Shown piece after piece: positions 46,921 to 53,593 of a stretch of DNA of 53,593 nucleotides. This stretch comes from Psychrosphaera sp. GTDB taxonomy: Bacteria; Pseudomonadota; Gammaproteobacteria; Enterobacterales; Alteromonadaceae. The position numbers were made by a program, and so were the translations under genes. Every line of letters starts with the position of its first letter. Position 1 is the first letter of the stretch. The stretch is taken from contig JAOHFM010000007.1 in the NCBI GenBank assembly GCA_028098005.1, positions 1 through 53,593 of the forward strand, given 5' to 3'. A model generated the notes under the pieces. That model worked only from the letters and a program-made list of their open reading frames with translations, made no database searches and was not told where the DNA came from.

Positions 46921-47015
46921 CAGGCAAAAAAAAACGAGTAAATAATCATTTACTCGTCAAACAACAACAAAATTCAGGGAAAAATCTGTTACTGTAACGT
47001 TTGACAGGTTTCAGC
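46921..47015 (-). ncRNA. Candidate small RNA, copy B
   Basis: On the minus strand it reads TTCCCTGAATTTTGTTGTTG, then a 10-bp hairpin (ACGAGTAAAT/ATTTACTCGT, 46934-46957) and nine T residues, then GCCTG. It shares TTCCCTG, the GTTGTT stretch, the hairpin position and the GCCTG end with copy A, while the stem sequence changes on both sides, keeping pairing. That compensating change supports a functional hairpin. The 5' end may reach into the promoter region of the plus-strand lipoprotein gene. Confidence 0.4.
46926..46957 (-). terminator. Intrinsic terminator in unit B
   Basis: Stem of 10 bp, four-base loop AATC (plus strand), and T9 on the minus strand. Confidence 0.78.
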
Positions 47016-47032
47016 AGGAAAGTTCAATTAAA

Positions 47033-47644
47033 ATGAAAAAAAGTTTTATTATTTTAATTTTAACAGTATTAATCAGCGGTTGTGCTACCCCTCAGCCTAA
47101 GAATATCTCAAATGTATGCGAAATATTTAAAGAAAGAGAAGATTGGTGGGATGACGCAAACGACATGAATGATAGGTGGGGAACACCTATTCATGTTGTG
47201 ATGGCAATGATGTATCAAGAGAGCTCTTTTAAAGCTGACGCAGCACCGCCTATGGAATATTTCTTAGGCTTTATACCAATTGGTCGAGCAAGCTCTGCCT
47301 ATGGTTACTCTCAAGCTAAAACCGTGACATGGGATGAGTACGTCAAAGAGTCTGGAAATTCATGGAGTAGTCGGTCTGATTTTGAAGATGCCATTGATTT
47401 TATGGGTTGGTATACCGCTAAAACTAATCGGTTGAACAAAGTATCGAAATGGGATGCGAAAAACCAATATTTGAATTATCACGAGGGTTGGGGTGGCTAC
47501 AAACGTAAAACTTACAGGAAAAAAGCTTGGTTAGTTCGTGTTGCCAATAAAGTGGATAGTCGCGCTAAACGTTACGCAACACAATTAAGAGGTTGTGAAG
47601 ACTACTTAAATAGTAGCTGGCTATGGCGATTGATGTTTTATTGA
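47033..47644 (+). CDS. Lytic-transglycosylase-like lipoprotein
   Basis: 203 residues. Lipoprotein signal with lipobox LISGC (Cys17). The region around MAMMYQESSFKADAAPP has the Glu-Ser-Ser pattern of the SLT/goose-lysozyme active-site helix, followed by SAYGYSQAKTVTWDEY and YHEGWGGYKRKTY, which recall the GLMQ and AYNAG-type elements of the family. A peptidoglycan-cleaving role in the periplasm is likely but inferred. Three Trp/Asp-rich residues precede it (EDWWDDAND). Single gene; terminator at 47689 lies inside the end of the opposing gene. Confidence 0.82.
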   Translation: MKKSFIILILTVLISGCATPQPKNISNVCEIFKEREDWWDDANDMNDRWGTPIHVVMAMMYQESSFKADAAPPMEYFLGFIPIGRASSAYGYSQAKTVTWDEYVKESGNSWSSRSDFEDAIDFMGWYTAKTNRLNKVSKWDAKNQYLNYHEGWGGYKRKTYRKKAWLVRVANKVDSRAKRYATQLRGCEDYLNSSWLWRLMFY

Positions 47645-47661
47645 TAATAGCGGCCAACGCG

Positions 47662-48402
47662 CTAGTTTAGAAAGTCGTGGTGATCAGAGGGTTCAAAAAG
47701 TTTGAACCCTTTTTTATGGAAGGCCAATATGCTTTCTTCTGTAGGGTAACTAAAATAATCACCTTCGCCGGTTTGAGGAGTGCCATTGAGCACTGCGCCT
47801 TCCTCAATATTTCGAACAGCCTTTATTAACTCAGGCACACTGTGTCTATATAAATTTAAAACATTCCACCAGTATGATTTCGACGGCTCTAAAGTAAGAG
47901 GGATCCGAGAAATAATTTGGCCTGTATCAATTGTGGCATCATCAATACTATGGATAGTCGCCCCTATCATTGCATTTGAATTAATATTGAACATGGCCCA
48001 AAAGGTTGCCATTACCCCCTTAAATTCCGGCAATAAACCAGAGTGCAAGTTCAGCACACCATGCACAGGTAATTTTATAATAGGGTCCTTCAATATTTTG
48101 CCAAATCGAATAGATAGAATTAAATCTGGGTTTAATTTTGAAACTTTTTCAAGCCCTTCGGGTGTGTTTATATTGTCGAGTAATGTTGCAGAGTGCAGTG
48201 GGCTCATTTTGAAGTCTGGGGATTTTAGCAAATTAGACTCAAACGCAGCCAAATCCACCAGCTCATTTGATAACTCTTTACTCCCACCTACTTTACTGGA
48301 TTTAAAAATATGGACATTGTGACTTTCAATAGCCGGAAGTAAAAGGCTTAAAGCATAGTGCGACGCAACATCCATATTGGTTAATACAATAATATTCAGC
48401 AT
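47662..48402 (-). CDS. Formyltransferase-family protein
   Basis: 246 residues from the ATG at 48402 (MLNIIVLTNMDVASHYALSLL), preceded by AAGGAT; an in-frame start at 48489 would run into the NamZ gene and lacks a ribosome site. Formyl_trans_N fold: GVLNLHSGLLPEFKGVMATF carries the Asn-x-His pair, and DDATIDTGQIISRIPL gives the catalytic Asp, as in methionyl-tRNA and phosphoribosylglycinamide formyltransferases. The C-terminal tRNA-binding domain is missing. Sugar-amine N-formyltransferases share this fold. The substrate is unknown. It lies immediately downstream of the namZ gene on the same strand (26 bp gap), which hints at an amino-sugar substrate. Confidence 0.82.
   Translation of the reverse strand: MLNIIVLTNMDVASHYALSLLLPAIESHNVHIFKSSKVGGSKELSNELVDLAAFESNLLKSPDFKMSPLHSATLLDNINTPEGLEKVSKLNPDLILSIRFGKILKDPIIKLPVHGVLNLHSGLLPEFKGVMATFWAMFNINSNAMIGATIHSIDDATIDTGQIISRIPLTLEPSKSYWWNVLNLYRHSVPELIKAVRNIEEGAVLNGTPQTGEGDYFSYPTEESILAFHKKGFKLFEPSDHHDFLN
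47689..47716 (+). terminator. Intrinsic terminator of the lipoprotein gene
   Basis: GGGTTCAAA (47689-47697) pairs perfectly with TTTGAACCC (47701-47709), loop AAG, followed by T7. It overlaps the 3' end of the convergent formyltransferase-family gene. Confidence 0.85.
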
Positions 48403-48428
48403 TGGTAATCCTTCGTTCGCGCTATATT

Positions 48429-49742
48429 TTATGGGTAAATTAAATAGGGTTGTCGATCCAATAAAAATTGATTTAAACCGGCTTGCCATTGCCTCTTTAT
48501 TTCTTTTATTGACTTACCACTTTGTAAATCAGCTCTAAATTGATTAGTACCTGCCAATTTATCAAAAAAATCAGGGCGGTCAATGAAGGTATACTGACGA
48601 CTTCGCTTGATTTCAGCACTGCTATTATTAGCGCTTTTATTAGCACTTTCACTCGCATTGGAGTTAGGAAGTGTACTTACCTTAGGCTTAAAAAGCTGAC
48701 TCCACTGATGCAATATACTTAAATCTAACTCTGTATTTGTGACACCACTCTCCTCATGGTATTCCACAGAAAGATAAGTGCCGGTTAGTAAAGTGTTTTC
48801 CCACTTTGGGTATTTAGATACGCCCGGAATAGAACGAGGCGTAAAAATAAAATCACCGATAAATAGCTTAGGGTGACCAACCAGTTGAAACGGGTGCTGA
48901 GTCCCTCTACCTATGCTGACGGTTGTTGCTTCAAACAGAACGAGCGATGGATATAGCGCCACAGCTTTTGCGTTGGGCAAGTTTGGACTAGGTGGAATGG
49001 GTAAGTCATAACTATCTGAGCGACTGTAATGTTTGACTGGAATCACGGTAAGTTCCAGCGGCTTTAATTTTGCATTATTTGGCAAGGGTTGAATGGTATT
49101 GAGCCAGTCTTCCCCAACAATCATTTGCGCTAATTCACCAACGGTTAACCCATAAACCATAGGTAGCGGCAGCAGACCAACAAAGGATCTGAACTCTGGA
49201 TCAAGCATTGGCCCATCTACTTTTTGAAGGTGGGGGTTAGGTCGGTCTAGCACAATAAAAGGAATGCCTTGTTGCTGAGCTGCCTGCATCATATAAAACA
49301 TGCTATTGATATAGGTGTAAAAACGAGCACCTACGTCCTGAATGTCATAAACAATGACATCGAGTTGGGCAATTATTTGAGCAGGAGGTCGCTTGTTTTT
49401 ACCATAAATAGAAACAAGAGGGATGCCAGTTTTGCTATCGACAGACGATTCAACAGTTTCGCCATCGCTATGATCTCCCCTAACACCATGTTCCGGTGCA
49501 AAAACGTGAGTGACATTAACGTTGTGGGACATTAATAAATCTAACAAATGAAGATCAACGTTAAAGGCAACGGACGTTTGATTGGCAATCAGGCCAACTC
49601 GCTTGCCTTTTAGCAAAGGAAGGTATGCTTCAACCTGTTCAGCGCCAACTCTTAATGTTTTTGTTTCTAATAACTTACGTTCATCAGACCAGCTGTTCAA
49701 AGAGAAGATTACAGCAAAAATTAATAGGCCCCAATGCTTCAC
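48429..49742 (-). CDS. namZ: Exo-beta-N-acetylmuramidase, NamZ family (DUF1343)
   Basis: 437 residues. Signal peptide at 1-18 (MKHWGLLIFAVIFSLNSW). The DUF1343/GH171 core is clear: RVGLIANQTSVAF, THVFAPEHGVRGD, IPLVSIYGKNKRPP, YDIQDVGARFYTYINSM, IVLDRPNPHLQ, and PLPMVYGLTVGELAQMI. In Bacillus subtilis NamZ releases MurNAc from the non-reducing end of peptidoglycan fragments. A Ser/Asn-rich linker near residue 360-380 comes from a TTAGC/ATTAG-rich stretch. Fifty-one bp downstream of the MurQ fusion gene, in the same direction; together with nagZ it forms a peptidoglycan salvage set. Confidence 0.92.
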   Translation of the reverse strand: MKHWGLLIFAVIFSLNSWSDERKLLETKTLRVGAEQVEAYLPLLKGKRVGLIANQTSVAFNVDLHLLDLLMSHNVNVTHVFAPEHGVRGDHSDGETVESSVDSKTGIPLVSIYGKNKRPPAQIIAQLDVIVYDIQDVGARFYTYINSMFYMMQAAQQQGIPFIVLDRPNPHLQKVDGPMLDPEFRSFVGLLPLPMVYGLTVGELAQMIVGEDWLNTIQPLPNNAKLKPLELTVIPVKHYSRSDSYDLPIPPSPNLPNAKAVALYPSLVLFEATTVSIGRGTQHPFQLVGHPKLFIGDFIFTPRSIPGVSKYPKWENTLLTGTYLSVEYHEESGVTNTELDLSILHQWSQLFKPKVSTLPNSNASESANKSANNSSAEIKRSRQYTFIDRPDFFDKLAGTNQFRADLQSGKSIKEIKRQWQAGLNQFLLDRQPYLIYP

Positions 49743-49793
49743 AAGTGTTCTCCATGTTTAACAAATATTTTATTAATAGGTTGATGATGTTTG

Positions 49794-51686
49794 TTAGCGA
49801 CTTTCTAATGCAAGTCTTAAAAAACCATTATGGTTAGCTAAATGTTGCGCTGCAGATTCACGATTTAAGCCAGACTTATGCATTAAAATTGCAAGTTTTA
49901 CATTGTTTTGCGCCTCATGTAGCAAATGCTCAGCTTGCTCAAAAGAAACATCGCAGGCTTGTTCAATAATACGACAGGCTCTTTTCACGAGCTTATGATT
50001 ACTGGCCTTGACGTCCACCATTAGGTTTTCATAACACTTGCCCAACTGCACCATTGCACCCGTACTTAGCATATTTAGAATCATTTTTTGTGCGCTACCC
50101 GCTTTTAATCTAGTTGAGCCTGACAATACCTCTGGCCCTAAGTTAACAGCGATTGGAATGCCTGCGATGTCATTAATGGTAGCGATTGGATTGCACGTTA
50201 CACTGATGGTTTGGCAGCCTAATGACTTCGCATAATTTAAACCGCCAATAACATAAGGTGTACGTCCACTTGCAGCTATGCCCACAACAACATCAGCTGC
50301 AGTTAGGTTTAAATTAATAAGATCTTTTTGGCCTAGTTCTGCGCTATCTTCTGCACCTTCAACAGCTTTAAACATTGCGCCTTCTCCACCTGCCAATAAC
50401 CCAATAACCGAATTAGGATTAGTGCTAAATGTTGGAGGACATTCTACGGCGTCAAGCACGCCCAAGCGGCCGCTGGTACCTGCGCCCATATAAATTAAAC
50501 GCCCGTTGTTATTTATTGAATGAGTAATAGCATCAATTGCTAGGGCAATATTCGTTGAGACGGCTTTAATTGCTTGCGGCACTAAGCGGTCTTGCTCGTT
50601 CATTAACGCCACAATTTCTTGGCTGTTCATTATGTCTAAATGAGTAGAGGCCGGATTTCTTTGTTCAGACACGAGCTTGTCTAATGGCGTTAAGTTGGTT
50701 TCAACTTGCTCTACAGGTTTGGTCTGTTTTAAGACGTCGCCTGTTAATGAATTTGCTGTGACTTTTTCGCTATCAGCCATGGCAAGTGCGCCCATTAAGC
50801 TCGGGTTGTCAATAAGTTGAATGCGCTTGGTAATGTTTGGAACCAGATCGGCCGCCTTTAAGTGTTCAAGAGTACTGCTTGCCAATCCACCTGTTAAAAA
50901 TATGTTTGAACATGTAATATTACTCAGTAGCACCGCAGCATCTTCTATATGTTGTCGCACAACGAGTTTAGCCAACGGTGATGATGTGAAATGTTCGAAT
51001 ACAAAAGGGGCTAAGCTCGCAAAGTCAGTTTGCGATGCCTCAGACAACCACGTTAAAAGCTGCTCTTTACTGGCACCAAGCCTTTCCACTAATAAAGAGT
51101 ACAAAGGGTCGTTGTTTTGTGAATGACTTTCAGAGTGTTCAATTTGGTTGGCATCCCACATTTTTAAAAAGTGGTTAACCAAGTAAAAGCCCAGTTTAGC
51201 GCCGCTGCCTTCATCGCCAATAGGGAAGCCCCAACCACCAGAAAAGGTGTTTTTGTCATCCAATGAACTCGCCACAAATGAGCCAGTCCCTAATGTTACT
51301 AATGCAACGTCATTGTTAGCGTTTAAATTTGAATGACCGCTGTTTAGCGATGCACATTTTGCACCGAGCAACGCGGTTTCACAGTCTTCCACTATCGCTA
51401 TACGAGTGATATTGGTATTACTAACAAGAAACGCCTGGCATTGTTGGATTAAAGCTGAGTTACCTCCCCCCGCCACGCCGATTGCAATACTGGTATTAGA
51501 AGGAGTCGCATTGGCCTTTTGCATAAGATCGTTGATCAGGTGCAATAGTGTTTTAGAAGCTTTTTCAATATCATGCGAAAGCGAACTGGGGCCAGTTGAA
51601 GCACTAAAGTTTTGGGAATTAGATGAGTTAATTATACGTCCAACGGTTTTTGTGCCGCCGCCGTCTATGCCGATGATAAATTTCAT
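49794..51686 (-). CDS. murQ: Fused MurNAc/GlcNAc kinase (BadF/MurK-type) and MurNAc-6-phosphate etherase (MurQ)
   Basis: 630 residues in two parts. Residues 1-305 are a BadF/BadG sugar kinase of the GlcNAc-kinase/MurK type: GIDGGGTKT (6-14), Asp101 in EDCETALLGA, GTGSF (133-137), GWGFPIGDEGSG (151-162) and GGLAS (266-270). After a linker, residues 335-630 are a full MurQ: LVSEQRNPASTHLD, the SIS-domain GAGTSGRLG (401-409) and catalytic Glu415 (AVECPPTF) and Glu443 (AVEGAED), matching E. coli MurQ Glu83 and Glu114. Expected reactions: MurNAc to MurNAc-6-P, then to GlcNAc-6-P and lactate. This would bypass PTS uptake. Divergent from nagZ (66 bp), upstream of namZ. Confidence 0.93.
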   Translation of the reverse strand: MKFIIGIDGGGTKTVGRIINSSNSQNFSASTGPSSLSHDIEKASKTLLHLINDLMQKANATPSNTSIAIGVAGGGNSALIQQCQAFLVSNTNITRIAIVEDCETALLGAKCASLNSGHSNLNANNDVALVTLGTGSFVASSLDDKNTFSGGWGFPIGDEGSGAKLGFYLVNHFLKMWDANQIEHSESHSQNNDPLYSLLVERLGASKEQLLTWLSEASQTDFASLAPFVFEHFTSSPLAKLVVRQHIEDAAVLLSNITCSNIFLTGGLASSTLEHLKAADLVPNITKRIQLIDNPSLMGALAMADSEKVTANSLTGDVLKQTKPVEQVETNLTPLDKLVSEQRNPASTHLDIMNSQEIVALMNEQDRLVPQAIKAVSTNIALAIDAITHSINNNGRLIYMGAGTSGRLGVLDAVECPPTFSTNPNSVIGLLAGGEGAMFKAVEGAEDSAELGQKDLINLNLTAADVVVGIAASGRTPYVIGGLNYAKSLGCQTISVTCNPIATINDIAGIPIAVNLGPEVLSGSTRLKAGSAQKMILNMLSTGAMVQLGKCYENLMVDVKASNHKLVKRACRIIEQACDVSFEQAEHLLHEAQNNVKLAILMHKSGLNRESAAQHLANHNGFLRLALESR

Positions 51687-51752
51687 AAAAATGGTATCCT
51701 GTTATGCATCAACAATGTACTAAAAAAACATCAGACTGGAAACGTAAATAAA

Positions 51753-53003
51753 GTGCAGATTAAAAATAACCTCCTGTTTATCGTATTGGTTCTACTTTGT
51801 AGCGGCGTTTTTAAAGTGGGCGCATCTGAATCTCGTCAAATTATGCCTGCAATGCCAGAAACAAACGACTGGATTGATACTGCCTTGGCTCAAAAAATGA
51901 TGCTGGATTTTAGGTTTTATTGTGAACCCGGAGATTTAACCAAATCTACTCAGAAAGCATTAAAAAAACAAAGTTGTCGAGACCCGCTAATTAGTTTGAA
52001 CCCAGCAATAAAACAATTTATTGAAGAGTCTGAAGTTGGTGGCGTCATTTTATTTTCAGAAAATATTCAAAATGCGGAGCAGGTGACGCAGTTAAACAAG
52101 CAGTTTCAATTGGCGGCGTCTCACTCCAATTCTGCCCTACCGTTATTTATTGGTATTGATCAAGAAGGTGGACGTGTTGCTCGTTTACCCAGAGCTGAGT
52201 ATCCCGCATTCCCAGGAAACATGGCTATTGGCGCCACTTATCAAATGTCTAAAGATAGTTATGCCATTGAGGTTGGGCAGGCGATTGGTCAGCAACTTTA
52301 TCACCTAGGCTTTAACTTGAACTTTGCTCCTAATGTAGACGTTAATAATAACCCGAACAATCCTGTCATAAATGTTCGCTCTTTTGGTGACAATGCAGAA
52401 GTAGTGGCAGAGTTAGGGCAGGCTGTATCTGAAGGTATGCGTAGCGCTAATATATTAACAACGGCAAAACACTTTCCTGGGCATGGCAATACATCAATTG
52501 ACAGTCATTCTGGGTTATCAGCAGTGACCTCGTCGCATCAAGACTTGGAAAACGTTGAGTTGCAACCATTTCGCTTTTTAAGTGAAGCCAATGCGGTCGA
52601 CTTTGTTATGTCTGCACACATACAGTTCCCTGCTTTAGATAGTAGCGAAATAACCTCAAAAACAGGCGTGAAAATTACTAGGCCAGCAACGTTATCGAGA
52701 AAAATCATTACGGGTTTATTGAAAGAAGAGTTTGGCTTTAAAGGTTTGGTTATTTCTGATGCATTAGACATGGGTGCCATTGCAAAACATTTTACTGCGG
52801 AGCAAGCTTTAGTTGAAACTTTTAACGCTGGCGTTGATATCGCGTTGATGCCAATGGTGATTGATAGTCCATCACAAATACAAGCATTCACTCGATTATT
52901 GGCGAAATTGAAAAAAAAAGTATTAATAGGTGACATTATCACTCAAATACTCGCCTGTACCTGCCGCGTGCGACAATACGATTTTGCGTTGCAGAATTTG
53001 TAA
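51753..53003 (+). CDS. nagZ: Exported beta-N-acetylglucosaminidase (NagZ-type, GH3), 3' end disrupted
   Basis: 416 residues as read, from GTG at 51753. Signal peptide about 1-24 (ends VGASES). GH3 TIM barrel: GIDQEGGRVARLPR, KHFPGHG (239-245), His252 of the Asp-His dyad (IDSHSG), nucleophile Asp336 (ISDALDMG). The family removes terminal GlcNAc from muropeptides. Family-like sequence stops near residue 393-395 (GDI); the last 20 or so residues (LACTCRVRQYDFALQNL) are the antisense of hutH, so the native C-terminus, including the last helices, is missing. Activity may be reduced or absent. Divergent from the MurQ fusion. Confidence 0.85.
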   Translation: MQIKNNLLFIVLVLLCSGVFKVGASESRQIMPAMPETNDWIDTALAQKMMLDFRFYCEPGDLTKSTQKALKKQSCRDPLISLNPAIKQFIEESEVGGVILFSENIQNAEQVTQLNKQFQLAASHSNSALPLFIGIDQEGGRVARLPRAEYPAFPGNMAIGATYQMSKDSYAIEVGQAIGQQLYHLGFNLNFAPNVDVNNNPNNPVINVRSFGDNAEVVAELGQAVSEGMRSANILTTAKHFPGHGNTSIDSHSGLSAVTSSHQDLENVELQPFRFLSEANAVDFVMSAHIQFPALDSSEITSKTGVKITRPATLSRKIITGLLKEEFGFKGLVISDALDMGAIAKHFTAEQALVETFNAGVDIALMPMVIDSPSQIQAFTRLLAKLKKKVLIGDIITQILACTCRVRQYDFALQNL

Positions 53004-53219
53004 CTCTTCTTTGGATATTCGTGTATTGGCCAATAAACCAAAGCCGGTATTAATTCCATAAACGACTCTGTCTTCATCGATAACTTGTTGCACCGCTTGT
53101 TGGCTTCTATTAATAGCGTCTTTGCAAGACTCATCAAGACTAAGTTGAACGGGCGCATCGTAAATTTTACGAAGTGTATCAAGGTCTAACGTCCCTGGTG
53201 TAAGTACTAATTTGTTCAT
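52923..53219 (-). pseudogene. hutH: Histidine ammonia-lyase, N-terminal fragment
   Basis: 98 residues, where HutH normally has about 510. The sequence [34 protein letters not shown] and VLSHAAGTGEYLSDNVT matches the N-terminus of HutH closely; after residue 97 it meets a stop (52923-52925) instead of the usual RLVLLLK-type continuation. The MIO cofactor Ala-Ser-Gly site (normally near residue 143) is absent, so the fragment cannot be active. Its start overlaps the hutU stop by one base (TAATG). The truncation point coincides with the end of family-like sequence in the convergent nagZ. Confidence 0.85.
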
Positions 53220-53593
53220 TATTTTACTTCCTTTGCTACTGCGTCATTTTCCAGCGACGGTAAGTTTAAACCTTGCTCTTTTGCACAATTAATTGCGATG
53301 TCGTAACCAGCGTCTGCATGTCGCATTACGCCTGTTGCGGGATCATTCCAAAGCACATTGGCTAACCGTTGCTCTGCTTCTGCAGTACCGTCGGCAACAA
53401 TAACAACGCCTGAGTGCTGGCTAAAGCCCATGCCAACACCACCACCATGATGCAAAGAAACCCAAGTAGCACCCCCTGCGGTATTTAATAATGCGTTTAA
53501 TAAAGGCCAGTCTGAAACGGCATCCGAACCGTCGAGCATGGCTTCGGTTTCCCTATTTGGACTTGCTACCGAACCTGAATCTAGGTGGTCGCG
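53219..53593 (-). CDS. hutU: Urocanate hydratase, C-terminal part (runs off the window)
   Basis: The frame is open from the window edge, beginning [20 protein letters not shown], and contains the [15 protein letters not shown] region, then [17 protein letters not shown] near the end, all hallmarks of HutU (about 555 residues). Second step of histidine degradation. The stop overlaps the hutH start (TAATG), showing an operon hutU-hutH. Only the last 124 residues are seen. Confidence 0.95.
   Translation of the reverse strand, partial: RDHLDSGSVASPNRETEAMLDGSDAVSDWPLLNALLNTAGGATWVSLHHGGGVGMGFSQHSGVVIVADGTAEAEQRLANVLWNDPATGVMRHADAGYDIAINCAKEQGLNLPSLENDAVAKEVK

Larger units (their letters stand above)
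46594..47032 (+). other. 439-bp gene-free stretch with two related terminator-bearing units
   Basis: No coding sequence is seen on either strand. It contains two related units at about 46688-46760 and 46921-47000 (listed separately). Between them (about 46800-46900) the DNA is very AT-rich (for example AATTAAATATATTTATAA). The plus-strand lipoprotein gene begins at 47033. Confidence 0.7.

Noticed and set aside
48403..48489. N-terminal extension of the formyltransferase-family protein
   Set aside because: It would overlap the end of namZ and lacks a ribosome site; the ATG at 48402 has one.
1..53593. CRISPR arrays, rRNA, tRNA genes and insertion sequences
   Set aside because: No regularly spaced repeats, rRNA core motifs, complete tRNA cloverleaf (other than tmRNA) or transposase genes were seen.

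Overview
The window looks like a chromosomal segment of a marine gammaproteobacterium of the order Alteromonadales (Colwelliaceae or Pseudoalteromonadaceae-like). The evidence is a low GC content (about 40 percent by eye), a gammaproteobacterial tmRNA with the tag ANDENYALAA, the tadA-mltF-purL neighbourhood also known in Escherichia coli, and sequences typical of the order for GuaB, GuaA, PurL, XseA and GshA. The genus cannot be fixed by reading alone.

Layout: 1-2580 holds a KefG/KefB-type potassium efflux operon. 2579-3739 is an unrecognised membrane protein. 4026-4393 is the tmRNA gene ssrA. A 5,359 bp integrated element sits at its 3' end, bounded by perfect 63 bp direct repeats (4374-4436 and 9733-9795). 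It carries a P4-type integrase, an AlpA-like regulator, a small HUH-type replication protein of the inovirus Gp2/YagK-YfjJ family, a zinc-ribbon protein, a PDZ-plus-membrane protein and three unknowns, with no capsid or tail genes. 9978-12325 is a DUF2254 membrane protein with an endonuclease/exonuclease/phosphatase-family protein. 12386-16311 pairs an orphan PotD-like binding protein with a hybrid sensor kinase. 16548-22382 is a tripartite RND efflux operon. Then come a chemoreceptor, an MscS-type channel, a degenerate heme-oxygenase-fold protein, a MerC-like protein, a DUF6702 protein and an M1 metallopeptidase, a YegD-type Hsp70, a serine hydrolase, and the housekeeping block xseA, guaB-guaA, tadA, mltF, purL, gshA. 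Several small proteins lie within this block.

The right end (47662-53003) is a peptidoglycan amino-sugar salvage locus: a formyltransferase-family protein, a NamZ-type exo-N-acetylmuramidase, a fusion of a BadF/MurK-type sugar kinase with a MurQ etherase, and an exported NagZ. Together they suggest extracytoplasmic release of MurNAc and GlcNAc, then cytoplasmic phosphorylation and lactyl-ether cleavage without a PTS. The 3' end of nagZ abuts a truncated hutH: both reading frames lose their family sequence at the same point (about 52920-52940), so this is either a real deletion junction or an assembly join. The start of hutH and the end of hutU close the window.

The observations most worth checking are the compact ssrA-integrated element, the MurK-MurQ fusion in the NamZ/NagZ locus, the nagZ/hutH junction, a pair of repeated terminator-bearing units (possible small RNAs) between gshA and a lytic-transglycosylase-like lipoprotein, the heme-oxygenase-like protein lacking its heme-contact residues, and the binding-protein/sensor-kinase pair that has no transporter. 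Nothing here proves a wholly new system.
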